From: Hesseltinella vesiculosa
Lineage: Eukaryota > Mucoromycota > Mucoromycetes > Mucorales > Cunninghamellaceae
NCBI GenBank assembly: GCA_002104935.1
Contig: MCGT01000017.1
Coordinates: 1 to 64,000 of the forward strand
DNA length: 64,000 bases
Reading direction: 5' to 3'
The position numbers and the translations under genes are program-made. Positions 31,817 through 43,664 of the stretch are shown here, one piece after another; position 1 is the stretch's first letter, and each line of letters begins with the position of its first letter. The notes below the pieces were generated by a model, which saw nothing but the letters and a program-made list of their open reading frames with translations, did no database searches and had not been told where the DNA came from.

Positions 31817-33901
31817 CTATGGCTGTGGCGTCGTATAGGCGTATTGCTTTTTCTTGCCCCAGCGGGCTCGGATGGCCTTGCGTTTCCACCAACAGAGGAA
31901 GAGAGTGGCGGCCACGACAAGAAGCACAACAATGACAATGACGGCAATAAGCCAGCCAGGCAGCTTGCTGGGTCGGCTGACGTAGGGACGTGGACTGGTG
32001 ATGTTGACATAAGGAGGGTCGGATGCATTGGTGTGGATTTGATAGGCGACCAAGGAAATAAAAGGAGCGTTGTAATCCAAGGCAACTTCGGATTGCTGCC
32101 AATCATCGCGGATATCATAAAACACATCGTCCTTGTTGGGCCCACCCACCACGGCACCTGACATGGGAAAAAAAAAAAGGGATCAGCGATGTTTGTTGCC
32201 ATGGTATGCAAAGAAAAGCCGGTGCTTACCATAGAGCACATGTGCTTCCACAGGAGGCGAGTTGTCGATGTTATTGATATCTGTCCCACCTGAAGCACCG
32301 GCATGATGAGGGTTTTGCGGGGAATTGGGATGAACACCAACAACATAAGGAGTCAGCCTAAGAGACAAAAATAAAAAAGTAAGTATTTTTTTTTTGGCAG
32401 AGGGTCGGAGAGTGGCCTCCTTATTTTTTGACACACGTGGTGAACGTGTGGCCCTGGAGGATATTTGAAAGACGAACTTACATGTAGTTGTCACCGAGCA
32501 TATAGTTGATTTGGGATTGGGCAAAGCTGAGTAAGGGTGGAGCAGCAGCAGGGTCGGTTTGACTATAGAGAATGGCCAGAAGCGAGGTATCTTGGACGGG
32601 GACAAGCGAGTTGGAATCACTGTAGCCGTTGCACCAGAGCATACCACCAGAGGTAAAGGTACAAGGACCTTTGCCGCCCGTCATGGCGTTCAGCCAACGC
32701 TTGGCGCCGGTGGCATACTTGGTGTTACTAGGGTCGATCTCCGCTCCAAGCACATAAACAGCGCCGGTGGCATCACTCCAATCCATAGGGCTGACAGGTA
32801 CGTTGGTCAGGTTAAAGGAGTCAAAGTAGCTGGAAGCCTTGTCGCGGTAGGTTGTATTGCCGGTGGCACGGTAGAGCCAAAGAGCACCAAAGACAAGCTG
32901 ACTGGCGTAACTGTTGGTTTCGTACAGGTTTTGGGCAGCGGGCACGTTGTCGGTGTACACGTGCCAGGGTTGGATTTCTGCCAAGGCGTAGACAGACTCA
33001 GCCGATGTCAGCAGCTGCTGAGCATAATTTGTGTCCTTGACCAAGTTTTGGTACAAATAGCTAGCAGAGGCCAAGGCGGCAGCGGTCATGGCGGCGACAT
33101 CTGTGCCGGTGGCGGTGTTGTTGATGGCAAAGGAAGGTCGAGGAGTAGGAATACTCGTATCAGGACCTGGAGATGCATTAAAAAAAACCGGTAAATTATC
33201 CGACCGCCATCCCCCTTTTTTTTTTTTTTTTTGTCCTACCCCAGTAGTTGTTGTCAACATCGGCTAAACCGACCATGACATAGAGGGTGTTTGGGTTGGG
33301 ATGGGCCTTGAGTAACCAGTCAGTACCCCAGCGCATGGTGCTTTGAAAGTATTGATCTTGTTGGGTATTGACAAAGGCATCATACCAGTGAAGACCACCC
33401 CAAGCCATCAACGTCAAAGAGTGAGCCAGCGGCAGCGTGAATTTCAAATAGTCCCTATCAAAAGGCATTTAGCATCCAATGAGTGGTAGGTGATCTGGCT
33501 TACCCAGCGTCATAGTAACCACCTGTCAAATCGACACTGTGGTCTTGACCGTCTTGTAATCCAGAATTGGAACGCCTAAAAAGAACATGGCCAGTAAGAA
33601 GTCTGGCCGATGGAAAAAAAAGGGCAGGTGACTTTTTTTTTTACCAGTTGACGCGGTTGTCTTGGGAGAGTTTGCCACTGCGTTGGGCTTCATAAAACCA
33701 CATGGAGTCGTTCAGTAATGCTTTGTAATGAGCATTGACGGTTGGAGGAAGAGGAGCAGCAGTAGCCGTCGCCGTAGGCATGGACGTGGCGGTAGGTGCA
33801 TTGGTGGTGGTGGCATCGGTAGGCGATGGAGAATCCGTGACATCCTGGGCCATGGCCATGGCCAACAAAGACATGGCCATCAGTTGATTGACCAATTTCA
33901 T
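31817..33901 (-). CDS. GH9 endoglucanase with C-terminal membrane anchor
   Basis: The protein begins with a signal peptide (MKLVNQLMAMSLLAMAMAQ) and a Thr/Pro-rich linker, followed by a GH9 catalytic domain. GGYYDAGDYLKF carries the family's catalytic Asp pair. The His motif reads NPHHAGASGGTD, with Ala where many GH9 enzymes have Arg. The end of the domain, DIRDDWQQSEVALDYNAPF, carries the acid Glu. After a Pro/Ser spacer comes a single hydrophobic helix (LIAVIVIVVLLVVAATLFL) and a short basic cytoplasmic tail ending KKKQYAYTTPQP. It should hydrolyse beta-1,4-glucan from the cell surface rather than as a secreted enzyme. At least six exons are read from the start at 33901 to the TAG at 31817. 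Confidence 0.93.
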
Positions 33902-34226
33902 GTCAATGATAATAAATTAATAAAAAAAATAAAGGGGGAGGGGAAAGTGGAACAAAAAAGAAGAAAAGAAGAAAAAGGGAAAAAGAAAAAAAAAAAAAAA
34001 AAAAGGCTGTCGGCTTTCTTGGCTGGCGGGAAAAACGTGCGCATCAACAATATGCGATGATTTTGCAATGAGCAAATGAAAGCAGGAGAGACAGCCTCCT
34101 TTGGTCTCATCTGCTTGTGTAACAAGTCACTGTCTCCTCCAAAACAGAGATCTTCCTCTTCCCCTTTGTTTAAAATTAGAAAAAAGTCATGCACATTTTT
34201 TTTGGAACAGGTGTGTTTATGTCTCG
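33902..34226. other. Intergenic region upstream of GH9
   Basis: The region should contain the GH9 promoter (minus strand) and the 3' end of SWC5. A run of about 20 A's lies at 33985-34004. No gene was recognised. Confidence 0.5.
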
Positions 34227-34971
34227 TCAGGACGAGCTGGGTTTCTTCGCTTGGCGCTGACCTTGTTTTAAAGATTCATAACGACGATCATCCACTCGCT
34301 GCAAGAAGGCGACTTTTTCCATGTAGCCATCCTTGTTGGTATACTTGAGATCATCCTGAATACCTTCTTTTTCTACAAACGATTTCCAATCCAACCGGCT
34401 TTTATCAAGGGTATTCATCTTGGGCACTTTGACATTGTATTGTGAAGCAAGCTGTCCAAGGGTTGATTTTGGTCGACGCCCGGGTTTGGCCTTTTTCCTT
34501 TTTTTTTAAAAGTCAATGAGCCGGGTATTTTTTTTTTGGGTGACCTACACGACGGGTTGTTCTTGTTCTTCCACTTCTTTTATCGGTGCTGGAGAGTCGC
34601 GCGTTTTACGTTTTTGGGAAGGCTGTGCTTGTTGCAGTTCAGACCAAAGCGTATCGACCTTTGCTCGACGGTCGGCCTCGGACCTACGCGGAAACAACCA
34701 AAAAAAGAAGTGCTTAGCGAACGATGAACCACCTCGACATCTTACTTTTCTGCACTTTCTGGTTGCTTTTGTTTCTTCTTTTTAGGCTTGTCTCCTTCGT
34801 GATCCGATGGAAGATCGGTGGTGTCGATTGGCTCGTCTTCCTCGTCCTCTATTCAAAAAAAGTGTCACAACCAAGAGAATGTCGCAAAGTATTACCATCA
34901 GGAATAAAATCATCGTCTTCTTCATCTGAACTAAACGGGTCATTGGCAACTAACTGAGACAAGGCTGACAT
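34227..34971 (-). CDS. SWC5/CFDP1-like BCNT protein of the SWR1 complex
   Basis: The N-terminus (MSALSQLVANDPFSSDEEDDD) is highly acidic, the middle is Lys/Gln-rich, and the last exon has the BCNT-C domain: MNTLDKSRLDWKSFVEKEG, then DLKYTNKDGYMEKVAFLQRV, then RRYE. These are the signature residues of yeast Swc5 and animal CFDP1. Swc5 helps the SWR1 remodeler exchange H2A for H2A.Z. About four exons are separated by short introns, and the stop is a TGA at 34227. The gene is divergent from TIM22. Exon junctions in the middle (34.5-34.86 kb) are read by motif continuity and are less certain than the ends. Confidence 0.9.
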
Positions 34972-35125
34972 GATCAATAAAATGCAATGAAAAACGGGAT
35001 GGGTCAAGGAAAGAAAAAGAATATAAAAAAAAAAAAAAAAAAGGCTTTTCTTTTGAACACGGCTACTCCGACATTGACACTTTTTTTTTTTTCCCTTCTT
35101 CCACTTTTTTTCATTTTTAACAATC
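34972..35125. promoter_or_regulatory. 154-bp bidirectional promoter SWC5 / TIM22
   Basis: The starts at 34971 (minus) and 35126 (plus) leave 154 bp. The interval has a poly(A) run at about 35025-35042 and a T-rich stretch from about 35081 to the TIM22 start. Both genes must draw on this interval for transcription initiation. No specific factor site was recognised. Confidence 0.55.
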
Positions 35126-35752
35126 ATGGCTCTTCCCGGTAGTCCATTTGGTGGTGCCAATGCAGGCATGAGTGAACAAGACCAACAAACGCTTCGTATG
35201 ATGCAAAGTGTCATGGAATCCTGTCCTGCCAAAGTGGCCATGGCTGGCACGGCCGGTAAAACGTCGTAGCCTGATTCTTAAAACACTCATTATTATTTAT
35301 TTATTTTTTTTAAATATCATGTAGGTTTTGTCATGGGTGGTGCTTTTGGCTTATTCATGTCCTCTTTTGAATATGCAGGTCCTAACGTGAGCGAGGAAAT
35401 GTTACAGCAATCCACCAAACAACAACTCAAAACCGCCGTCAAGGACATGGGCACAAGGTCCTGGTCCATGGCCAAAAATTTTGCTGTGGTTGGTGCCATC
35501 TATTCTGGATCGGAATGTGCCATTGAATCAGTAAGCTTCAAAAAAAAAAAAAAATAAATAAAAGCAAAGACGAGACTCACCTCTTATTTTTAGTATCGAG
35601 CCAAAAATGACCTGGTCAACAGTGCAGCGGCAGGTTGTTTCACTGGCGGGTTATTGGCTGTGCGAGCAGGCCCTCAAGCAACAGCCTTGGGCTGTGCAGG
35701 GTTCAGTGCCTTCTCAATTATCATTGATAAAGTCATGCATCTCAACAGCTAG
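35126..35752 (+). CDS. TIM22: Mitochondrial inner-membrane translocase subunit TIM22
   Basis: Three exons encode about 165 residues. [19 protein letters not shown] leads into [26 protein letters not shown], the Tim17/22/23-type first helix with its Gly motifs. SYGSECAIE-like features follow ([10 protein letters not shown]), then [18 protein letters not shown] and a terminal helix with [15 protein letters not shown]. Tim22 forms the channel that inserts carrier proteins into the inner membrane. The two cysteines expected for the intramolecular disulphide are present (CPAK and SECA). The introns are about 60-70 nt. The stop is a TAG at 35752. Confidence 0.94.
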
Positions 35753-35948
35753 ATGCCATCTCTCCATATTTGTGTAAAATCATTTCATAGACAACCCCTC
35801 TCCACTTGAAACATATCCCCCCCCCCCTTATAAATAAAACAACTAGCCATGATTTTTGATAGAGATTATTGTACAGAATGTAGAAGTAAGGAAAAAATAG
35901 GCGAGAAGGGAAAAGGTTCTAAAAAAAACAAGTAGGAGGAGGAAGAAG

Positions 35949-37379
35949 CTAGGAGCGAAGATGAAGGGCGTGTTTGTAGGTCCAGGCACCGGTGTCAAGC
36001 TGAACCTTGCCTACCATGGCCTTGGCAAGGTCCATGTTGGTACGATCATAGTCCGAGGCAGGCTGGTCATCTTGCTGGAAGACAAAGTTCTCGGGCACCC
36101 ATGTGACATTCTTTTCGGCACGCTCTTTGCGCACGGCCCGTTGCCATTCTTCGATTTTTGATTTCTCGGCATTGGCTGTGGTGTAGTCTTTACGTCCGAG
36201 CGCAGCCGTGACCTTGCCCCAGAGCTTGTGTGATTCATTGTCGGTCTGTTGGTCCAAAGGGGGAGTGACCCGTTCCGCCATGGGTTCGCTCTCGGCATCA
36301 AACAGCAGTTCTTTGGCGCTTGAACCGGCCTTTGTGTAGAAGGACTGGTGACTCCAGCGCCCCGACAGTGTATAGCACTCTTCCTTTTTGTTGACAATGG
36401 AGCCCTTGAAGTGGTTGTAATCACCACCAAACCATGGCTTTGGGATGAATTCCAAGTGGGCTTGGACACCATTGCTGCAGGCAATCGAGCAGTTGCCACC
36501 CAGTTCAATATAGGCCGCTCCCGTCAAGAACCCACGAATCAACAAGTAAGGAAAGTCCATAAAATACTGCTCATCCCATTTCTTCAGATACAGAACCGCA
36601 CGGCCGACTTGATCCACCTTGATGGAGGTGCCTTTGAATTTGGATCGCTGACAACCTAGAAACAAGGGGGGAGGTCAGTCTCGGACGGTTGGGAGAGAGA
36701 TCCTTACTATGTCCATTCAAAGCAACCCCGGATTGTTCGTGTTCCAAATAAAAGGCACTGATAGGAGGATGATGGCACACTTGCTCACACCGTAATTGAA
36801 CATCCCCCATCATACAATTGAATTGCTCACCAAGAATAGGGTTATAGGGTTTTTTTTCATTCAAACCGTTTGTGCAGCGAGAGGCATAACTACCCCACAA
36901 CGTCGACATGAACCAGCGTGTCACAGCAAGCATGCGTTCTAAAAAGAAGGATGAGTGGGCGCCCAGCTAAAACATCAGCGCTTACCTTGAGGGTCTTCAT
37001 GCTGACTGATATCAGTAAAGCTATGAAAATCAAACCGGGTCAGAGCTGCGTCCTTTTTACCAACGCCTGGCACGGGTCACTTTTTTTTACCAAGTAGGAT
37101 GATCCCCCCAATAAGATCTAAACAAGAAAGCAGGTGAGCCAAGGACAGAACGGGAACAAAGACTTACCCATATTCTAATAAAGACAGGCCATTCAAGAAA
37201 AAGGCAGGGCAGGTCAAGGACGACAGATCACCTGTAAAGCTGATGACGGTTTTGATGAAGTCTTTGAACTGGCCCTTGGACGACGCTTCAACATTATCAA
37301 TGGACATCTTGTCCACATCGCTGGTGGTAGGCGACACTTCGCCGTTGCTTTCTTTTGACTTTGAGAATCCCAAGACCAT
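35949..37379 (-). CDS. Oxysterol-binding protein, Osh4/Kes1 type
   Basis: The start is MVLGFSKSKESNGEVSP at 37379, and the gene ends GAWTYKHALHLRS at 35949. The ORD core carries LNPFLGE-type sequence (KKPYNPILGEQF) and the signature EQVCHHPPISAF, with Cys in place of the usual Ser. KPWFGGDYNHFKGSI follows later. No PH domain or ankyrin repeats are present, so it is a short Osh4-like protein of about 410 residues. Such proteins exchange sterol and PI4P between membranes. At least five exons are read, with small introns near 37.0-37.17 and 36.66-36.71 kb. It is divergent from SPT16 across 1.25 kb. Confidence 0.93.
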
Positions 37380-38630
37380 CACTTTTTTTTTAAACTGGAA
37401 AAAAAAGAAAAGAAAAGAAAGAAATGGGAACTTGTTCCACCTTTTTTGGTGCAATAGCGGCCATTGAAAACCCAATGGATCGCCCATGTTTCGAAGCAAG
37501 CGTTTCCCCATCCAACGTCATCCACCAACAACGGGGGTGGACTTTTTTTTCCATGCACACCTGCCTGCCCTGTCCTCGTGACCTACCACCCACTTTTTTT
37601 CACTTCACCCAATGAACAGAGCTGGGCAAAGCTGTCCATGGTCAGGCATCACATGCAAAAAATAAAAAAAACTTTTTCCATGCCGGCGTCTGCCACCGAG
37701 GCCACCCGTCTCTCATCGCCCCACTGTCAAAAAACGAGGCTCAACCCGTAAAAGGTCGCCAATTAAACCAGCGCAGCCACAAGACCGCAGAGGCAAAATG
37801 CCCCACTTGCACACTTGCACAAGGAAAAAGAGGCTACCAAGCCATTCTGGCGAAGCCTTCAACGACTACCTTGAATGGATTGACTGACACATCTGTAGAT
37901 GGTGACGTTGTAGCAGATATAATTTTGGGCCGAGAGGATGCTCTCTAAAGTTTCTAGCTCCCCCCGCTTCTTTCGACACTTCCACCGAGCATTCTTGACG
38001 CAAGAGGGCACTTGGCTTTCCCTTGGCTTCTTTGATGGACGTGTTTGCCAGACAGCATCAAGATGTCTTCAAAGAAAAAAGTCGGTGCCATGGATGGCTC
38101 CATGAGCAATGGACAAACCTGATGGTCGATCCTACCTCTCCCATCGACCGTGCCCATGGATGGCATCGACCCATGCCTCACTTCCCAACCCAAGGAGCAA
38201 GATCCACCTCCAGCAATAACTCTGGCGTGTCTGCCGAGGAAGTCGGTGTGCCAACGTAGACGATCACCTTGTCCAGAGCCGTGCATCAATGGCAGCAACC
38301 GCTTCGCAGCCGAAGACTGGGGAACCGTTGGTGATCTGGACGGTGACAGAGCACCTTGTTCATGCTTTTCTAGGCATGGAAATGATCCATATTGGCCACC
38401 CTGAGCTTGGAGATGGAAGACAGGGAAAAGAAGCGAAGCAACTCTTCCATGCCTGGTGTCTGGGACATGCTTGACGGGGCTCCAATTCATTCATCCTGTC
38501 CAAACCTTTTTTCGGCAAACGCGGCTCTCGATTTTCTTATTTTTTTTTCCATTTTCTTTTATTTTTTTTTTTTCTTGCCAAAAACGCGCACCTTCTCTTT
38601 TCTGTCATTGTCCAGGTTTAATTTTTTAAC
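37380..38630. other. Intergenic region between OSBP and SPT16 genes
   Basis: Both neighbouring genes diverge from here. A fairly GC-rich patch at about 37.95-38.49 kb has long open frames on both strands, the longest being 178 codons on minus. None has a recognisable motif, and the overlap of open frames suggests base composition. T-rich sequence at 38.52-38.63 kb leads to the SPT16 start and may contain a 5'-UTR intron ending 'gtccag' near 38615. Confidence 0.45.
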
Positions 38631-41191
38631 ATGGCATCGATTGAAATTGATACAAAGCGATTTCATAAGCATGCAAAGGCTCTTTTAGCAAACTGGAAGG
38701 TAAGAGAAAGACGCATGTTACCGTGGCTCATCTTTTATTTTTTTTTTGAAGAACAACGACGATCTCTTTCAGAACATCGATGCTCTTCTAATTCTCGTAG
38801 GCGACGATGATCAAGAAAGCCTGTACAAGAAATCAGTCACTTTACAGGTACCTGTTTACATTCCATCACAAGTGAACTCATTGTCTTTTTAAATCTTTTT
38901 TTTTTTTTTACAAGACATGGTTGCTTGGCTTCCCACTTTATCAATCGACAATGCTGATGCAGCCTGACAAGATCACTTTTGTCTGTAGCAACAAAAAAGG
39001 TAACATGGCTCATCCCTACCTTTTATCAGCCCACTCACTTTTTTCTTTGAAGCTGATATCTTGGACACATTGAAGAATGGCCCTGTCCCTGTCGACATCA
39101 TTCGTCGAGGAAAAAACATTGAACAAAACGTTCCAGTGTATGCTCCTTTGGTCGAAGCCGTCGCTAATGTAAGTAGCCTGATTCTCAAAACAAGCTTGTG
39201 CACCTTTGTTAACGGACCCTTTTTAGAAACGAGTGGGGGTGATTCCCAAGGATCAATTCAAAGGGAAGAATGTCGACGAATGGACCCAAGCTTTGGGCTC
39301 AAACTCCTTTGAAAATGTCGACTTGACCCCGGCTCTCTCTGCAACCTTGGTGGTTAAGGACGATGAAGAACTGGTAATAGAAAGAGTCTCACACACAAGA
39401 CAAGACGGACGTCTCTTCATTTTTTTTTTTTTTTTTTTTGCTTCTAGCGCACCATGCGACTGGCCGCCAAAGTGAGCTCCAACGTCATGACCCACTACTT
39501 CACAAAGGAAATGTCCACCATGATTGACGCCGGCAAATCCATCACCCACGAAAAACTCTCGGAAATGACGGAAAATGTGATTGATGATCCTCGCGTCGCC
39601 AAGGTCCTTCGCCTGCCCAGTGAAGTAAGAGGAAAAAAAAATACCAGTTCAAGCTAACGCTTTTGTGAAGGTGGAGAACAGTGAAGATCTCGACTGGTGC
39701 TACACACCTATTATTCAAAGTGGCGGTGTCTACGACTTGAAATCCTCAGCCATGTCCAACAACAAACTCCTCCACAGCGGCGTCATCCTGTGCTCCCTCG
39801 GTATCCGGTACAAATTCTACTGCTCCAACATCGGCCGCACCTTCTTGATCGATCCCACCAAGCAGCAGCAACGTAACTACGAGTTCTTGTGCGACTTGCA
39901 ACTGCATGTCATGGAAGCCATCCGCGACGGCGGCAAGCTCAAGGATGTGTACCAGCGTGCCCAAACCTTTGTCCAGCAAAAGCGTCCCGACCTCGACGCC
40001 CACTTGACCAAGAACGCCGGCTTCTCCATGGGCATCGAGTTCCGCGAAGCCAACTATGTCCTGAACCAGAAGAACGCACGTGAACTCAAAGCCGGCATGG
40101 TGCTCAACGTGTCCCTGGGCTTTGCCGACCTCGTCAACAATGACGCCAAGGACGCCAAAGACAAAACCTACTCGCTGCTGCTCGTCGACACCATGCGCGT
40201 CACCGATCGCCTGCCTGTCGTCCTGACCGACTCGTCCAAACGCCTGGGCGATATCTCCTTCTTCTTTGGGGACGAGGACGACAAGGACGCCATGGACCTG
40301 GAGGACGCGCCGGCCAAGAAGAAAAAGACCCGTGCCGACGCCTCTTCTTCTGCCGCAGCCACGGCTGCCGCTGGCCCGACCAAAACCGCCATCCTGCGCA
40401 GCAAGTTCCGCAGCGAAGAGCAGGACGACGATACCAAAGAACAGAAACGCTCCGAGCATCAAAAACAGCTGTTTGCCCAGAAACAAGCCGACGGCCTCGC
40501 CAAGTTCTCGGAAAACGGCCCCACCGGTCAACAGGAAAACAAGGTCGAGTTCCGCCGCTTCGAAAGCTACCGATCCGAACAAAAACTACCAAGAGAAATC
40601 CAGCGTCTTCAAATCATCGTCGACAAGCGCAACGAGTCCGTCATCCTCCCCATCTACGGCATGGCCGTGCCCTTTCATATTTCGACCCTCAAAACCGCCT
40701 CCAAGAGCGACGAAGGCGACTTTGTCATGCTCCGACTCAACTTTGTCACCCCCAACCAAGCAGGAAACAAAAAAGACGACTTGGTAAGAAAATCGAAAGA
40801 AAGAAGAGCCCATTTTATTTTATTTTTTTTCCGCCCAGCCCTTTGACGATCCCACCGCCACATTTATCCGTGCTTTGACCTTCCGCAGCGCCAATGTGGC
40901 CCACATGGCCCAAGTGTACCAAAGCATCACCGACATGAAGAAAGAATCCGTCAAAAAGGAAACTCAGCGTAAAGAAATGGCCGATGTCGTCACCCAGGAC
41001 AGCCTGGTCATGGTGAAAGGCAAACGGCCTCATCGTCTTGCTGATGTCTATGCCCGCCCCCAACTCGACGGCAAACGGTTACCCGGTGAACTGGAAATCC
41101 ATACCAACGGCTTACGCTACGGCACCCTTCGCTCGGATCAATCCTTTAGTAAAGCCCACATCCAACCTAGAAAACGCCCACTCACCCCACC

Positions 41192-41223
<32 letters not shown>

Positions 41224-42483
41224 AGACATCTTGTTCAGCAACATCAAACACCTGTTTTTCCAACCTTGCGACAATGAATTACTCGTGTTGATCCATATCC
41301 ACTTAAAGAACCCTGTGATGATTGGCAAGCGAAAAACCAAGGACGTGCAATTCTACCGTGAAGCTACGGATGTGCAATTTGATGAAACCGGCAATAAGCG
41401 CCGACGCCATATTTATGGAGACGACGATGAAATCGAATCCGAACGTGAAGAACGAAGGCGACGAAAGAACCTGAACCAAGAATTCAAGCAATTTGCCGAA
41501 AAGATCGCTGAAGCCGTAATGTCTTTTTTTTTTTTTCATCCCGCATTTCACCCACCTCTTCCATTTTTTTTTTTTTCCCTGTAGAGTGAAGATCGCCTGG
41601 AAGTCGACATTCCTTTCCGAGAATTAGGTTTCCAAGGCGTGCCCTTCCGCACCAATGTGCTGTTACAACCTACCACCGACTGTCTTGTGCACTTGTCAGA
41701 CCCTCCTTTCTTGGTCGTCACCCTGAATGAAATTGAAATTGCTCATTTGGAACGCGTCCAATTTGGTCTCAAGAACTTTGATATGGTCTTTGTCTTTAAA
41801 GATTTCCAACGCCCTCCCATTCACATCAACACAATCCCTATGGGTCAATTGGACAACGTCAAGGATTGGCTAGAGTAAGTCTATGAAAGAAAAATCGGCA
41901 CGTGTCTGAACTCTCCTTTAGCTCTGTAGAAGTAGCCTTTACCGAAGGTCCTGTCAACTTGAACTGGACAATGATCATGAAGACAGTGAACGAGAACCCG
42001 GCTGAATTCTTCAAAGAAGGCGGCTGGTCCTTCTTGTCCAATGACGGCAACGTAAGTTGAAGCATGACAAGCCATTGCCTCTATTCACCTACTTTGTCGC
42101 AGACGGACGCTGAAGACGAAAGTGAAAGCGAAAGTGCATTTGAAATGAGTGATGATGACATGGACGAAAGCTCAAGTGACGATGACGAAAGTGACTTTGG
42201 AGCCGGTTCTGAAGAAGAAGAATCTGAACCTGAAGATTTGTCTGACTCTGGTGAAGGTAAAAAAATTATGCAGCCCTTTTTTGCCTTGACCCATCAACGC
42301 ATACTCTTTTCTCTTTTTAAATATAGACTGGGATGAAATGGAAGAACAAGCTCGTCGAGGTAATTCAACCATAACCATGCATTTATTCCTATCACTCACA
42401 CATCTACGTCTTTAGCTGATGAACGGAAATTGAAACGTTCTGGTCAAGAAGAAGTGGGCAAGCGCAAAAAAGCCAGACGCTAG
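38631..42483 (+). CDS. SPT16: FACT complex subunit SPT16
   Basis: The protein begins [19 protein letters not shown] and continues with the peptidase-like N-terminal domain ([20 protein letters not shown]; aminopeptidase-fold segment [35 protein letters not shown]). The SPT16 dimerisation region ([38 protein letters not shown]) and Rtt106-like middle domain ([19 protein letters not shown]) follow. It ends in a strongly acidic tail ([16 protein letters not shown]) and a basic end KRKKARR. FACT reorganises nucleosomes during transcription and replication. I count 14 exons over 3.85 kb. The intron near 41.2 kb contains a (CT)n tract and several introns contain long T runs. The stop is at 42483, 134 bp before the CNBP-like gene. 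Confidence 0.96.
41191..41217. repeat. (CT)n microsatellite inside an SPT16 intron
   Basis: A run of about 13 CT dinucleotides forms most of the polypyrimidine tract ahead of the acceptor at about 41225. Confidence 0.8.
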
Positions 42484-42617
42484 GCTGTGTCACCTGCCTA
42501 AAAAAAATTTTCCCTTTTTCAAGCGTGTGCAAGCCTCTTTTTTTCCACCTCCACCCTTTTTTTTTTTTTCCTTCTTTTTTTCTCTCTCTCTCTCTCAACA
42601 AAAAAATAAATCATAAC

Positions 42618-43664
42618 ATGTCGTCGTTCCGTTCTTGTTATAAGTGTGGTGAATGTAAGTCACAAGGATCTCCATCGTACTTCTAAAGTTGGATGGTTAG
42701 CATGGGCTAGCATTGCGTATTTGTGAACATTGGCGTTTTGCTGGCTATGTATTTTTTTTTTTTGTTATTTTACCTGTCAACAATGAACCTAGAAACTCAT
42801 GGTTTTATTCTTGTTCTTCATTAGCCGGCCACAAGGCTGCTGACTGCGGTCGTACTGAATCCGTTTGGTAAGTCGAAAGATGGTTTATGATTGACAAGAC
42901 GTGTCGTTATTGGGGCAAACGAATGTGCTGAACCTTTTTTCCCCATAGCTACAACTGTCAAGAAGAAGGCCACGTTAGCCGCGACTGGTAAGTCACTGTA
43001 CTTTTTATTTTTTTTGACACCCAAAGTTTAACCGATTTATTTTCTTCATTATGATTAGTCCTGCCCCCCGTGCTGAAAAGCTCTGCTACAAGTGCAACCA
43101 ACCCGGCCATTTGTCTCGCGACTGCCCCGACGCCCCCAACGACGGTCCCTCTTGTTACAACGTAATGAAACCCTGTTGTGCCTTTTTCAAACACTCACTC
43201 CTTTCTTTTCCTCAGTGTGGCAAACCCGGTCATATGTCTCGTGATTGCCCTGAAGAACGCTCCGGCGGTGGTCGTCGTGGTTATGGTGGCCAAAGCCGTA
43301 GCGTGTCTTGCTACAGCTGTGGTGGTCAAGGCCATCTGAGCCGCGAGTAAGTCTCCATCGATCAAACCGACTCTCGGTTCTCAACTCCTGCATTTTCATT
43401 TAACTAGCTGCCCCAACGGCCCCAAGTGCTACAACTGCGGTGTAAGCGGATAGAACACTCCTCAACAAGAGAAATTCACCCTCCTATTTTCTTTCTTAGC
43501 AATCTGGTCACATTTCTCGTGATTGCTCTGGCGAAGCTCAACCCAAGGTCTGCTACAACTGCAACGAACCTGGTCACATGGTAATTCTTGATAGAAATGG
43601 GTTGAACCTTTGACACTGACAGGCTCTTTGTTTTTGTTAGTCCCGTGATTGCCCTTCTGCCTAA
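42618..43664 (+). CDS. CNBP/Gis2-like protein with seven CCHC zinc knuckles
   Basis: The start MSSFRSCYKCGE is at 42618. Seven knuckles follow the C-X2-C-X4-H-X4-C spacing: CYKCGESGHKAADC, CYNCQEEGHVSRDC, CYKCNQPGHLSRDC, CYNCGKPGHMSRDC, CYSCGGQGHLSREC, CYNCGQSGHISRDC, CYNCNEPGHMSRDC. A Gly/Arg segment (GGGRRGYGGQSR) lies between knuckles 4 and 5, as in animal CNBP and yeast Gis2. These proteins bind G-rich single-stranded nucleic acid and associate with translating mRNA. About seven introns split a ~175-codon message, most of them within or at the edge of knuckles; the first intron is about 170 nt. The stop is TAA at 43664. Confidence 0.93.

Noticed and set aside
37954..38490. Possible gene between the OSBP and SPT16 genes
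   Set aside because: Long frames exist on both strands, none carries a recognisable motif or flanking splice signals, and the region looks like locally higher GC.
39746..40582. Long minus-strand frame (278 codons) opposite SPT16
   Set aside because: It lies antisense to the conserved SPT16 exon, has no known motif, and is explained by the GC-rich codon usage of the sense strand.
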